Source: Echinococcus granulosus (Eukaryota > Platyhelminthes > Cestoda > Cyclophyllidea > Taeniidae). Taken from it: a stretch of DNA of 64,000 bases. The notes below the pieces were generated by a model that was not told where the DNA came from, searched no databases, and saw nothing but the letters and a program-made list of their open reading frames with translations. The DNA is taken from the NCBI RefSeq assembly GCF_000524195.1, contig NW_020170387.1, positions 1,107,816-1,171,815 of the forward strand, in the 5' to 3' direction. Position numbers and translations under genes: made by a program. Positions 35,201 to 48,700 of the stretch are shown here, in pieces. Each line of letters begins with the position of its first letter. Within the stretch, counting starts at the first letter, position 1.

Positions 35201-38200
35201 CTTGTTTTTAGATGGGAGGTAACCATGGATGGGAAGCTAAGTCCTTTAAAAGCCATGCGGAATCACGTTCTAATCATTATCTTTATTATGAAAGCACTGG
35301 TTTATCATTAACGCGATTTTCAAGTCCTTCAAGGAAGCTTATATTAAATCTGCAAGAGAAACCTAAAATCTGAACACTTTCGGCAAGCCCAAAGTGCAAA
35401 ACAGATTTGATTCAGTGTCTCATTAGCGTCCTCTTATAAGCCTATACTTTGTCTTTAGTAGGAGGTGAAAATAATCTAGCAACTTGCTGAAACGCAGTCA
35501 CACTGAATACGAAATGAGCTGTAAGTAGACTAATTAAACCATCAAATGGCGTATTTCGACATTTAAAGGAAGGTTTTGCGACCACTGCCCTAAAGGTACG
35601 CTACATAAATAGTGGTGTGCGTAGCTGAATGGCGTGGCCAAGGAAATTCCTATTCCCTATCACAAATACTCTCTTTTTTGCATCTGGTGGGTACGTGACA
35701 ATGTCTATTCCTCAAAAGAAATTTCTTGCATTTAAGTGTTCGTAATTAATCCTGCTTCAAAACAGGAACTGGTTTCCTTCTGCAGGCAGCGCCATGACTT
35801 CTCATTAATAATGGGCAATTCGTTACACTAAATTTTTTACGAATAAAACAAACGTCAAAACCAGATACCAAATGATGGATGAGAAGAATGCAAAATTATT
35901 TCCTGTACCGAAAATTTTGTCCAATTTGACGTGTGGATGAAGTGTTGGGTGGGGAAGCCATGACCTCAAGCAGAGGGCAATTTAAGGCATCGTTTAGCGA
36001 ATAATAATAGGTGCAAGGTGAAAAAAATTCCACAAATTAATGAGTTAAATTCGGGTAAAATCAAAGCATTACATAAAATGTGACCTAGTTGCACCTTTTT
36101 TGACTAATTTGGGCAATAAAGAAATAACGGACAAAACAGTATTTAAATTGCAAATTTATTCTGTTCTATACGTAACACCGTTTTGGTTGTACGAATTTTG
36201 AGTAAAAGCACAGCTTTCCGCAGGTTGCTAAAAATTTTCAGCTGCAGTAATTTCGTGGGTAGCACAGTACTGCGTTGAAAATCAGGGATAATGTGGTTAA
36301 GTTAGTTTGATTACTGAAAAGCATGCAAAACCCATCACCAAACTCTTAAGTAGTCCTTTACTTCACCTAACACACCAACGCAAAGCCAGTGCAGCCTTTA
36401 TTTTCCACGAATCTTCCTGGTGGTCTAAGAACCCTTTAAAAAGGGCAAATTGGCGGTCAGCTGTAGCTTTAAATAGTAAAGTGATATAGTTTTACAAAGC
36501 TCGGTTGCTGCTTCGTAGCAATGAACGAAATATTATGAATGGCTGCTTGCATATAAATCCCGGAAGATGAAATCTTCTTTGAAAGATCTCGAGGCTAAAT
36601 TTTTTATTTTCTTTGCTAAGTTCGTGATTGATAATTTTAACCATTTTTCTAAGGATACAACATAATTTTTCTGCATAAATTTGACAAAAGTAGGATTTCA
36701 AAATGACTCCAAAGATGCCCATAAGCGTAAAGCCTAAGTTAACAATTTTGAAGCATATTTCATAATTTTAGCGTTGTCTTCAGTTTATAACGCTTTAAAG
36801 GGGTCAGCGTCACATCGGATAACCTAACTATTGTCCATTTCCAACACCAAATATCGCTATTTTCCGAAAGACAGTGAAGGCTCTGCTCCACGAAGAAATT
36901 TACATCAACATGAAGTGTTTTGCAGAAACGCCTGCTCCATCTCCAAGTGCCTTTTCAGTTATGCAGTGATGACTTCGCATTGCATATTTATAAGTTAGTG
37001 TGTACATGGTATGGGAAATACCTATAACTGAATAAATTTGGAAAAAGTAAAGTCCAACTTTAGCATTAAAAAGGACGGACTTAGCCTTGCTAGAGTGCCG
37101 ACACCCTTCAGTACGACCACAAAGTAAAGAGCGAGCTGAAAGGTCTATAATTACGCCAAAACCCCGTTGACACTTAAATAATCTTCGGCAAAATTTACGT
37201 AAAATTATAACTTTTCGGAATTTTACAAATTCTTTAAGTAAAGGTGAACGTAAGCAGTGTTTTAAAGGAAAGTATTCCAATTTTTTTCCTTTTTCGATCA
37301 GCATTACTTGGATCCACCTCTTTCCATTAAAATGAGTACTTCATGAAGGTATCATATCTTAATTCGCATACACCGAGCTTCTCTAGTGATTGAATGTCTT
37401 AGGTGGTGCTAAATTTAGTAGTTCCGCACACAAGAAATTCATTACAAGCTTAATTCTTTCTATGTTTGTAACCCCATCAACTTTTATCGGGACCTCGTTA
37501 GGACAGCAATGCCAGAAGCATAATCGGCGATGTCTTTGTAAATGTACATTAATGCATAGTTTGCTTGCAAAATGCATATTAATGGGCACTTAATCTGGCC
37601 TTTTCAAAGTAACTCAGAGGCTATAGGATGGTTTTACGATTGTGAGAAAAATGAGACATCGCACATCCCCTTTGTTTTGATTAATCATTGCTATTTCTCT
37701 GAAACGCACAATCGAAAAATGTTTTTTTGGGGGGCTAAGTGCAACCAAGGCGACCAAGAAAGGAACCACTGGTGTACACTGGAACGTGTTATCCTCTGTA
37801 GTATAAATACAACACAAGACACGAGGATATCCAAATCGCTACCATGCTATGAAATATCAGCAAACACATGCCAAGGAGCTTTTATTTGAGGAACTGGTCT
37901 AAATTTTAACATTTTCGGTTGTACTAAAAGTTATTGCAAACCTATTCAGGAACGAAACGAGACCACAACACCCAACAGTTTGATTCGTGAAGCCATTATG
38001 TCAATCAAGTAATATGAAAACCAAACTTTCACTGCTATCATGGAGATCAAAGCTTCTGGAGTCCATGCACCAAGCAACGTTGACATCAGGTAGAAATTTG
38101 TTTATAAAATTTATTTTGTATTCTCTAATAATATTTTTTACACTGCCTCAAATCATCCTCTGATCACGAAATGAACAGTAAAACCATTCAAATGTACCAA

Positions 38201-38266
38201 CCATTTCCATGACAAATAATTCCAAAAAGTAATTATTTATAACAATTGAGATTATGAGTTTTATGT
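32240..38266. other. AT-rich noncoding stretch
   Basis: Many short frames, the longest 134 codons at 36900-37304 (-), with no motif, no splice sites of note and base composition like the flanks. The block at about 35930-35980 shares two short segments with 28246-28380. No RNA gene is recognised. Confidence 0.45.
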
Positions 38267-38463
38267 CTACCACACTGTAATAAGTTCAGCATTTATCTCT
38301 TTCTCCTTGGCCTTCATGCCCTTGGAACAAGTAGACAAGTTGGATGAGGACATATCTTGTTGAGCAGCCATCATGAAGGAAGTACATATATTTTGGGTCA
38401 GGCGTGTTCGAGAAATGTCTCCTCCTCGGGGATCGGTAGTGCCTGATCCGGCACGAAAATCAC
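38267..38463 (-). CDS. Candidate terminal exon of an unknown gene
   Basis: On the minus strand a pyrimidine-rich acceptor (TTTGTACCTTTTAG) is followed by two bases completing a codon and 64 sense codons, ending TAG at 38267-38269. The translation begins GDFRAGSGTTDP, continues through FMMAAQQDMSSSN and ends AEKEIN-like (..KEKEINAELITVW). Composition is richer in GC than the flanks. The plus strand is also partly open, so coding is likely but not proven. No upstream exon was found, and the protein is not recognised. Confidence 0.35.
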
Positions 38464-41400
38464 CTAAAAGGTACAAATCAACAAGCACGTGTTACAGCAC
38501 AAGTCATAGGGTAATCGAGAATCCAAAGAGATCAGAGTTAAATATAAATCCTGGATTGCAGGCTAGGAGACTTAAATTCCTAGGCGATAGTAGTCATTCT
38601 CATTTTTAGATTAGGAAAAAGTTCTCTGCCGTGACAGTAAACCGTCATTTTACATTCACCTGCGACTAACGAAAGTCAAACAGGGCGAAGCACGTTGTTC
38701 CAATTTTTGAAAATCTTAGGTCGACCCAACGATCTTGCTTCATGTTACACCTCTCTCAAAATGCAAAGTGGGCTTGAACTTCTTTTAACGGAAAAATCCT
38801 ACACCATCACCACCACTTAAGAGAACTATTATATGCACTTAACTCTTACATATTTTTTCAGGAGCTCACTATTATAAGTAACTAATTTTTTGGTATGAGG
38901 GGCGAATTTTTCAATTTAGCATTGCAAAGTTGGTCCAAAAAAAATTGAGACATGTTCTCGAAACCATGTTTTGCCATGTGACTCTAAATGTTAACGAGAC
39001 ACCGGAACGAATAAATTAATAAGGTGAGGAAATCCTTCTTCGTTACCTATTGAAGACGTCATCTATGTACTGATTCTCTTTTCAGGTTAAACGTTGCTTG
39101 TCTTATGATTTGCAGTTGAACCAAGAATAAACTCCTCTTTCTGTTATAGAATCAGTGAGAAACAAAATTAGGAGATTATTATATTTGTGCCTTTTAAATT
39201 GAGATTACGTCAAGGCCTCGATACATAAGTGGAAATAAATTTTGTCCTCTGGAACCTACAAGTCACTTAAGTAACTATCCTCTGAATTGAACCTACAAAG
39301 CATTAGTCCTTGCCATAGAATATATCGTTACAAATCACGATATTAAGCCTGTAAAACAGGGGCATCAATTTGCAAAGATACAATTTGAAGCTGCCCTATC
39401 TGTTATTAACACATAATTTGTAGAAAAAGCTGGGGTAAGTAGTTATAATGCAGGTAAGAGATTCGGAGAAGTGCTTCACCCACCCGGATTGTTTAATCAC
39501 TTCAGGCGATATCAATGGGTGCCTAAGCGTGAGGTTCCAGAAATAAATCACTAACCTACGAGCATGTTGGGATAATCATCCTATTGCCACTAGTTTTAGC
39601 AAAGCCCGGCTCTTATCTAGAAGCTCGTGACTTTCGTAGACAAAGACACACCAATAATATTGGTTCTCATATCATTAGAGAAATCGCACAAACTAAATGA
39701 TTTAATGAAAAAAAGCTTTTGATTAGCTACCATGGGGGTTTCAGCATGCCCCTGATTCCCTGACTTTATCAATCATTCCCCGGTAAATCTGTATTACACG
39801 GATTATCCATCCATTCACAACTCATAATACCCTCATTCGAACAATTTCTCGAAATTTGTGCATGAGCTAACTGGTACATTTTTCAATCCTCTCGTCTAAT
39901 TTACTGCCAGCAAAACCATCCACTGAAATATCTTGAAAATACATGATAAATAGCATGGATTTATGGAACTAGGTTACCACCTTTGTTCAATGTTCTACAA
40001 TATGGCAATGAACTTCCGGGTCTTTGATAGACAGTGTACGGGGGTGAATTTAAAGTTTTATTTAGCGGATTTAGGTAGGTAATCAGCTAAATACGAAGTT
40101 ACTCTTCTAACAAAATGAAACATAAACTGATCCTAAACGTATTAGGACCCGATGATGATTTTTTAAAAAGTCAATAAAATGGAATTTTATGATTGAAGTA
40201 GGAGCATATTTCTGTATATTTTAGTGGTTCTGCACAAATGGGAAGTTCGGGACCCAAGAAGCACATTCATGGTAACTGCTTAGATGCAGAGCTGAACACG
40301 GCTAATTATTTTGATGACTTTATTTTGGAACTAAACGGTGGAGCGATTTTCCTATTCATGATGGATGGTTACATTGTTGCCTTTTACACAGTGCACGCAT
40401 AAGTTTGAAAACAGAACAATTAGGACGCAGTGCTGATGTCCAGATAACAAATATTTACCCGACCCACATCAGATAGTGGACAAAAAATATGCACTGATGC
40501 ATTCAAAGACACATGGATGCATTTTAGCAGTAAGAACGGTAGAAAAGGGAGGAAATCAAACCAAATCAAAATCCCCTACAGATTTACATGTTACTTCAGT
40601 GTGTCTTATAAGTCCACATGATACAGAAATCTTATTTGCATGGTTAAATATAGGCACTTTAGGAATGCATTGTGATTATTATTATCTACAGAATGTCTTC
40701 GCAATTTGATTTAATATGCAACCTACCTGAATGGCCGATCACTTTTGCCTGCTTGCTAAATTATCTCAAGACTGATATTTCTGATAAATATTGTAGCGCT
40801 TTTTGTTTTTTGACGCCTGCTGAATTTCAAACACAGATTACAATAGCTGAATTTGAGGAGATGCTTTGAAACCAAAAGCAAAGTCGTCGTCACGTATACA
40901 GCCAGGTGCAAAACTATACATCTAGTGTATATGGTACGGTTTTGTTTTCAGTTGATTCACACTGCATCGGGAGCAATTAGACCTCAGAAGACTGCTTTGC
41001 ATGCCAGCAGATTCGGTGATATGGGTTGGAGCATCTGAAGGCAAACGACTTCGATCTAAGCTCTTAAATGTGCTTTATTCACAGAAGTGTGGAAAGCCAA
41101 TTCACACAAACACATGAAATTGCGTCAGGCCTCAAGCATGTTCGAATAATACTAATGTAAATCGGGAGGAGCTAGTAAAAATAATGCAAAGCTTCCCCTT
41201 GATAAAGGCAATTTCGTGCCATGCGATTATAAAACAGGGGAAGTGAATAAAGTCAGTGAATACTTTGGAATAGAAATGCATATTTTATCTAATAATAAAC
41301 GAGAGCCTTAGCAAAAGGCGAATTTAGGAATCTTATACTAGAATTTAAGGCTCATTTTTTGGCCATGTTAGGGTTCATAGATCACTTAAGCCTCACGTTA

Positions 41401-41629
41401 ACAGTAAATAGGAATATATTTTAGATGAATGCTTTGAACAATTTGCCCATTACAACGCGGACTTAGCAGACGATGTTATATACATAACTGGTCACATTTT
41501 ATTTGTGCTTGTTGAGTATTCACTGAGAGATAACAGGAATAAGTGAATCTGGGACCTTATTCAGGTCGGGGCTAAGAGCAATGGTAGACAGTGAAAAGAG
41601 AATCTATCTAGAGTAAAAATCTCTGAAAC
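38464..41629. other. AT-rich noncoding stretch
   Basis: Short plus-strand frames at 40476-41038 overlap one another and have no motif. Nothing else is seen. Confidence 0.45.
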
Positions 41630-42712
41630 CAGAAGATGAGCGTGGAGAGAAGGAGGGAGTTTCGTGGAGGATGGAAAGAAGGAGAGAAGAAGGGATGGCA
41701 GGAAGGTGAAAAGAAAGGAGAAAGAGAATGCTAGGAGAGGAAAATTACGTTCAAATGCAACTTCCTGAGTGTAGAAGTCCTGTGCATATGCTCGTCTGAC
41801 CGACGGAAGTGATAACAGTAGCAGGATGGATAAAAGGCCTTCGCTGAATCAAGAAAACCTACAGGTTTGGTCCACATGGGATTTTCGAAATGGGAAGTGG
41901 AGAGAAGAGGTCAGAAAACACAATTTCTCGTGCCTCGATGGCCCATGCCGCCAGGGTTGGACCCAGAAAAAGCGGTAATCTATAAATACAGGCGAAGGAC
42001 AGAGGTAGAGTGAGAGGAAAAGACACGAGGAAATAATTTACAAAAGTGAGAGGTGATAAATAGCAACGCCGTACTGGCGTACACACGCGAGCGAGTACGC
42101 ACACGCATAAGTCTATAAAAAAGTGTGCTGGTAATATTGAGGTTGCGCGAGACTTGGTCAAGACGGCGGTGAGGCGGAGTGGGCGCAGGAGAGGAAGGGG
42201 AAAGAGCGCAATAAAAGAGGGACAGGAGGGAGGAGAGAAGGAAGAGAAATTTGAAATAACATCGTAAAACCAGAAAAGAGTTTGGCTGCCTGAGTGAGAA
42301 GAGAAATAGATTAAATCAGTATTGGAAGATTCACAAGAATAAAGAATCAATCAAGATCGAAATTCATCTCCAACATGCAGAGGACAAACAGCATGGATGC
42401 TAATATAGGGCGGAGAAAGATTCGTGGTCCCAGTAGACGGCTAGTCATACCCGGTGTGAGTCTAGACTAACGATTTATAAATACCAAGCTTAAAAGGAGG
42501 AAGGAAGGGGGGATTTAGTGAGTGCGGGCTAAAGCGAAAGATAATGGGAGATTGCCATAATAATGTTTACATAAATATTCCTACACACGCAGACACACGG
42601 GTTTGGAAGAGGACGAGAGAGAAGACAGAGTGGAGTGAAGGGAGAAATCTGGAATTTGCTGGAACGCGGAAGCTAGGAGAAAACAGGGAAAGTCACTGAA
42701 GAAAGGTCGGTC
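41630..42712 (-). repeat. Purine-rich (plus strand) low-complexity tract, 3' flank of the innexin
   Basis: Runs of GAGAGAAGGAGGGAG type dominate 41640-41735, 42165-42245 and 42480-42640 on the plus strand, so the innexin 3' flank or untranslated region is pyrimidine-rich. A 163-codon minus frame (41859-42350) is a by-product of the skewed composition. Confidence 0.6.
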
Positions 42713-45700
42713 CTAAACTGCCGAGGTGCCCCGATTAACGTTCTCGATGAAACGACTGAAATCCTCCTCGGTGCCTGTAATTTTGGCGTGGCGATAGTTG
42801 TTCCACAGAGTGGCAGTGACGTCGAGGGCGATAAGGTCACTCGAGGCGCGCGAGACGACCTGGAGGATCAGGACTCCGTCGGGACCCAGATTGTTATTCA
42901 CAAAGCGCGTGCAGTCGCGTTCCTCGGTGTTAGAGAGCTGGCGGATCGCCCGAATATATTGCTTGATGTAGGCAATCCGTCGGACCGGCACCAATGTGTT
43001 AAAGGCCCACTGCAATGTGCTAAACGCGGTGAAGGCACCCAGGAGGAGAAACCAGAACCAGAGAAAGACGAAAATCTTCTCGACGAAGTAGTTGATTGGA
43101 AGTACGCATTGAAGAGTGTAGCTGTGAGGGGAACAAATATCCCACATATACAGTGAAATTTACAATTCTACGTATTCGTATAGAGCGACGTCTTGTGTGG
43201 ATGACAAATCGACTTACTTTATGTGACCATTTATGTGCGAAGTATACAAGATTCGTAAATACCTATCAACGAAATTCGGGTCTTAAGTTCCAAACAAACA
43301 CTAAGCAAAAGCTTTGCTAGAGGTCATAGTGTTCTGTCATACTTACCCACAAAGTAACTGAAAAAAAGTTGCAAATGCATTGATAAACTTTATGGCAGTG
43401 GTAATAACTGAGATTCATTTACCAACTGGCTTGAAGCGGCTGAAACACTGCTACTAGTAAGCTGTCACTCAAAATCCGGTTGTACGAGTGTTATCTGCAA
43501 CAGATCTCCCAACGCCTTTTGACTGTGTGTAAGGGAATGTTTCTTAAAGAAACCACAGAACTTTAGTTTACAAAACAAGTAGCATATGGTCCCATTCGGC
43601 CTAAATTGCCTGAAATGGACGAACAGCAATTCTTTTGATGTTATACCTAGCTGTCGTATGATGTTAACATTAAGCCAGCATCTTGCAACTTCTGGCAATT
43701 TTCTTATTCGCAGCTCTTTTTTTCCATTTGTGGAGCCATTTAGGTCCTAACTGAATTATTGTCAATCACAGAGATGGCGTAATGTACACAGTTTGTGGCA
43801 AAATACTACATAAAGATAATGATGGAAGTAGTTGGGTTTTCAGAATTTCAAGAAAATTCAGCGAACAATAGAATGTGTGGGATCCTTTGAGGAATCCTTT
43901 TTTGCCTCAAATCCCGTAGGTACCGCTCAAATAAAGACTTTGCAGTAGCAATAAGGAAAGCAGACCCACTTCCCATAGTTGCACCTGGGATTTGCATTTT
44001 CAGCCTATTTGATGCAGTATTTCACTGAGTGGATAGGAAGTTGCTTTAGAGCGCAAAAAAAACCTCAAACGCTACCCCTCTGGCTCTCTTTCTACCCCTA
44101 GTGCTGATGAGACGCATTTAATGCACTCATAAGAAAAAAGGAGGGGCAATTTTAAGATGTGATTTTTCTGCTTTTCCCAGCACTGCCCCTTTGAGGAAAT
44201 TTTCGGGACAGGCATATCTTGCATCTGGCCAGATACGGAATCTCAAACTTGTGATTGCAGCACTGCAAATTAGTGCCGGCACGTCTTGGGTGACTTTTGC
44301 CTAGAGATGAAATTTTTACTCAATTGTCTATACCATTGTAACTTTGGTATTGTCAGATTGAAAAGTGAAACGAATAGATATCTAAAAAAACACTACTGAT
44401 TCTTGTTTCTATGCTATTCTACACAAAACTACTTCATGCATGGGATACCAGGAGTTTGTCCAAAGATGGCGTTTGTGTAAATTATTTCAAGTTATTTTTC
44501 GAATCTTACAAAACTATCACGAATTTGTAAATGCTTTTAAACGGTTTTTCCCCATACGGCAAATTTGGTTGGTGACGGGATAAGACTTAAGAGAATGTGC
44601 TAGATTTTCGCCTAGCAATTAACACAAAATGGGTTTATTAGTGATATGGGTAGCTAAGAAGCTACACTAGACCTTAAATCTTGCGAAATGGTAAGAATAA
44701 ATCTCAGCCGAGGCTGTAGTACAGCAGACCAGACCAATGTTTCTGAGAATAAACCGGGTCACTCGTCATTTATTTGGCTCAGTTGGTCATCAGTGATGGT
44801 TGTTCCCTCTAATTCGCTTATAGTTATTTAAAAATGAAACCACTGATGGTGGAATAAGAGAGGTCTCACCTTGCGGGTTTGATTTGTCCCATTTTTCTAA
44901 CATTGACTGTACAGTAGGTGACCCGTGGAAATTGACCGGTAGTCTCCCAGTCGCGTCCAGCTATCAAATTGTTGAGCATGTCTATGCCAAAGTAGGAGCT
45001 ATTGCTACCGATGAAGTGCTTCATCAGGTAGATCTGCCCCACCGAGTTGCCTATAAAGAGGCATCGGACAAAGAAAAAGAGAAGGGTGATCTCGACATTT
45101 GGCCGAATGGAGCAAAAGATACGTTTGAGGGAGGACTTGACGCGTTTTTGGCGTGCAGTGGACTCGGAGATCTCCTCCAGAGTAGCAACTAGACAGGAAA
45201 CGGCTTTTTGACGTAGCTCGCGGTCGGGGATCGCGGCCTCACGGGCAGAGCGCAGGAGGATGGGCAGGCGCTTCGAGCCTACCCGCCAGATTAGGTAGGG
45301 CACCCAGGAAAGCATCGCTTGGCCAGCCAAAACGATCACTATCCATTGATAGTAGCCTACATATTTCACCCGGTGCAACTCAAAGTCATCTTCTGGCACG
45401 TCTTCGTTCGGCAGTAGGAAGTAGGTATTCTGGATCCAACACAAATTCTCCGCGTACTCTTCCCAAGGATGCTTAAACTCCTGCGGCACCCAGCATTGGA
45501 TAGGCTTTCCTAATCATACAAAACGCACAAGTGTACACTTTGTTTCACTACTAACTGGCCAAAACGGCATGATTTATCACGAATATATTAGCACAGATTG
45601 CCACTATGTCATCCAATGTGACATCTTTCAAATCGATCCCATTCATCAGCTTTAGAACGGATTGACGTAAACTAACATATTAATAGGCATTCCACCACTT

Positions 45701-48700
45701 GGGATATGCAAAAATCAGCTTAAGGACGTTAAAATTTTTTATCTAAGTACACAGCAAGTTGTCAGTAGCAATTCACAACTCAGCCATTGCCAATTTCACC
45801 CATGCATCGTTAATTACGGATAGACTAACTGGGATTCACTTATTTTCATCTCTTAATACAAACGTGACCTCTCTACAAGACACAATATCTTACAGCATTA
45901 AATGCCTAAACCATCTACTTTCTTCATTGAGACCATCTGCTGTTAATGACGCTGTCTACTTGGGAGGCTCGTAATCTTTAATTATCCCAAAAAAACTACC
46001 AAACAACTTCCCCTCCTGTCCCCTTTAAGCAAATAACAAACGAGATGACATGCATAGTGGATTGCTTCAAACTAATTTGGATACTCGGAGAAAGGTAGTG
46101 AAAATTAGACACTTAGGGGTAGGAGAGCATCATTTGTGTTGGGACAGTTGGTGAAAAAATTAAACCAACTTAGTGCCACATAAAATAACGCATTACAAAT
46201 TTTTCTTACCTCAACATTGAGTACAAATGTTTTAAGCAGGTACAAAAGTACAAAAGGGAAGGAAACATTGGGAAAGGGCAAAACACTAACTAGCACTGTG
46301 GTCTCTGAGAGTCCACTAAAATGGTTGCTAGCTGTGATGTATTTCAATGCTGGACTATACAACTCCATTTTTGCTTAGGCCAAAAAAACGCCTTTTGCAA
46401 CTAACCACTTGAGAAGATGTTTTACCAATTTGTGTAATTATACCATCAGCAGAATAACAGTGACACAACAATACAAACTTTAACAGGTGTTTTTTTTGGC
46501 GGACTTGTTTTTCTATGCCACAATCGGTCTTTCAAATTGCGTATCAATATATCCTTTAACGTCAACAATACATCGATTATGAGCTAAGAGAAAAAAACCA
46601 TATTAGTTTTAATGCAAAGCTAGGAAAAGTGAAGTGTAAACGCGACTGAAATGTGAGCCCTAATGAAACATATCCGATGTCTGCCTCACGTTGAGCTCAC
46701 ATTTCCAGCCACTATCACCACCGTTCTCGCGGAAATTCTTCTTCAGTCATTCCATCGATATTAGAAAGCACAGAGCTGAATTGGTGTTTGTAATAGTCTT
46801 CACACTAAAGCTTCCTGGAAGCCATGTTCTTTTTAGTTGAACATCAGGTTTCAAGAATTTATTTGTTGTCGTTGAACCAGAAAATACTAGAGACTTTATG
46901 TTAAAAGAGTCTACTCAATTTAATCTGTATAAGGTGAAGGATCTAACTTCATCTTCTAAATGTACAAGGTATAAACTTCACTAATCCACTAACGCCTTGA
47001 TTTAAAGCTAAACATGTTAGAAATATCAGGTGAAGTGGATTAAAATGGGAAACCTAGCTGCAACTATATAACCTTATAACATCACCAAAATCTACCGAGA
47101 TTAAACAGAACGTTCACGTGAAGATGGGTGCAGGCATTTACTAACACGGAATCAAATTCAATGGATAATTGAAACAAGCTAATAGCAAATTCCCAATTTG
47201 CCTACAAATTAAGAATTTACGTAGCTAAGGATATTGTTAAAGGCATAAATATCATATTGCAATTGCCAACTATTATCATTATTAGTACCTAGAAAAGAAT
47301 CCTTTTCTTTTAAAAAGTTGGAGTAGCAATGAGTAAAAGCTAGCATGAAATAAATCAGCGCTATCGCATGTGAAGACGATTTCCAACCGCAATATTTCTA
47401 AAAACTTGATTTCATTGCAAACAACCGAGTAAAATTAGTTCAAGTTAAATTAAATAAGCGAATCATTTATCTGGAGATGTGCTTTCTATGGATAACAGTG
47501 GCTTTTTTCCTTCCATTCGATTCGAGGACACTTAAATATAAGGAAATGAGTGTGACACAGTTGAATACGATGCCATTCTTCACGACGCAGGAGTTATAGA
47601 TCTACTATGCAGGAATACCAGCCAAACTTCAAGCGATTGCTGTTTTACGAGGCGATTGTAATAGATTATGCAACAAGTTCTTACCCAATTCAAGCTGCCG
47701 CTTTCAGTAAGGCAAAAAATTTCAATGAATCAACTTATATTGCGCTTTTTTCCTACACATATGCTTATATAATTTGACGTATTTGTGATGAGAACTGAGA
47801 GAGTTAACTTTGAGCAATGAAACTGGAATAAATGCATTGAGCCGAGGCGAAGCAAATAAAATAATGTACCTAAAAGCGTTATTCGACTAGCATTCAGTTA
47901 TGTAAGGAAGGATAATTTTGTAAATGCAATATCTTTGTTGATATAATTTTATGAGTAAAGTCATCATTAATACCGTGCTGCTGTGCACTTTTCAGTACCA
48001 TCTTGAGAGTCTGGCTTAATTACGCATTTGTTATTAAGTCGGAAGTATCAGCTATGTAACATTTACTCGGTGGGATAGTTAAAACTTTGAAATCACTAAG
48101 ACAGCTTAATGGGGTGAAAAACCTGGGTAGTTTAAGCGGTTGAATTCCATAGTGACTCCATACTTTGCAGCATCTAGTAGACCGTAATTCAATGAATTAA
48201 CACTGAAAAATCCAAACGACTTTGCTTAATTTACAACGTAAAACTAAGCATATGACTTGACTCCAGAAATACGCTGTTTAAAAATATTACGGAAAAATTT
48301 GCTTTAACTCCTTGTACACTTTATCAGAGCTTAACATCTCCAGGCCTTAACAAAAAAACGTTCTATCGCATCACCTCTTTCCATTCTTCCTGCAGTCATC
48401 CATTAAAAATCGTCACAAAGAGGAAAACGTTTTTAAAGCCTAGCGATCCAAATTTGATAGATTCTTCATATGGGTAGGCCTATTAACGTAATGCATTTTT
48501 AATTTTCCAAACTCTTCATTTAAATCCACGAGACTATAAATAGCTTTTCCATCAACCTCAGCGCCATTTTACCACACGTGAGACTATATCGTAAGAAACT
48601 GCTTTAGGTTCTGTCGAATAAAACTGCATTCTTTTTCCCTAGTCTGCCCGCACATTCACTACTTTGTGTATCATTCAAAACTATATCTTTTAAATAATGT

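Noticed and set aside
36900..37304. 134-codon minus-strand frame
   Set aside because: No family motif, no splice context, and composition identical to the noncoding flanks.
41859..42350. 163-codon minus-strand frame
   Set aside because: It lies in a pyrimidine-skewed tract that suppresses stop codons. It has no motif and is low in complexity (S/L/P/F-rich).
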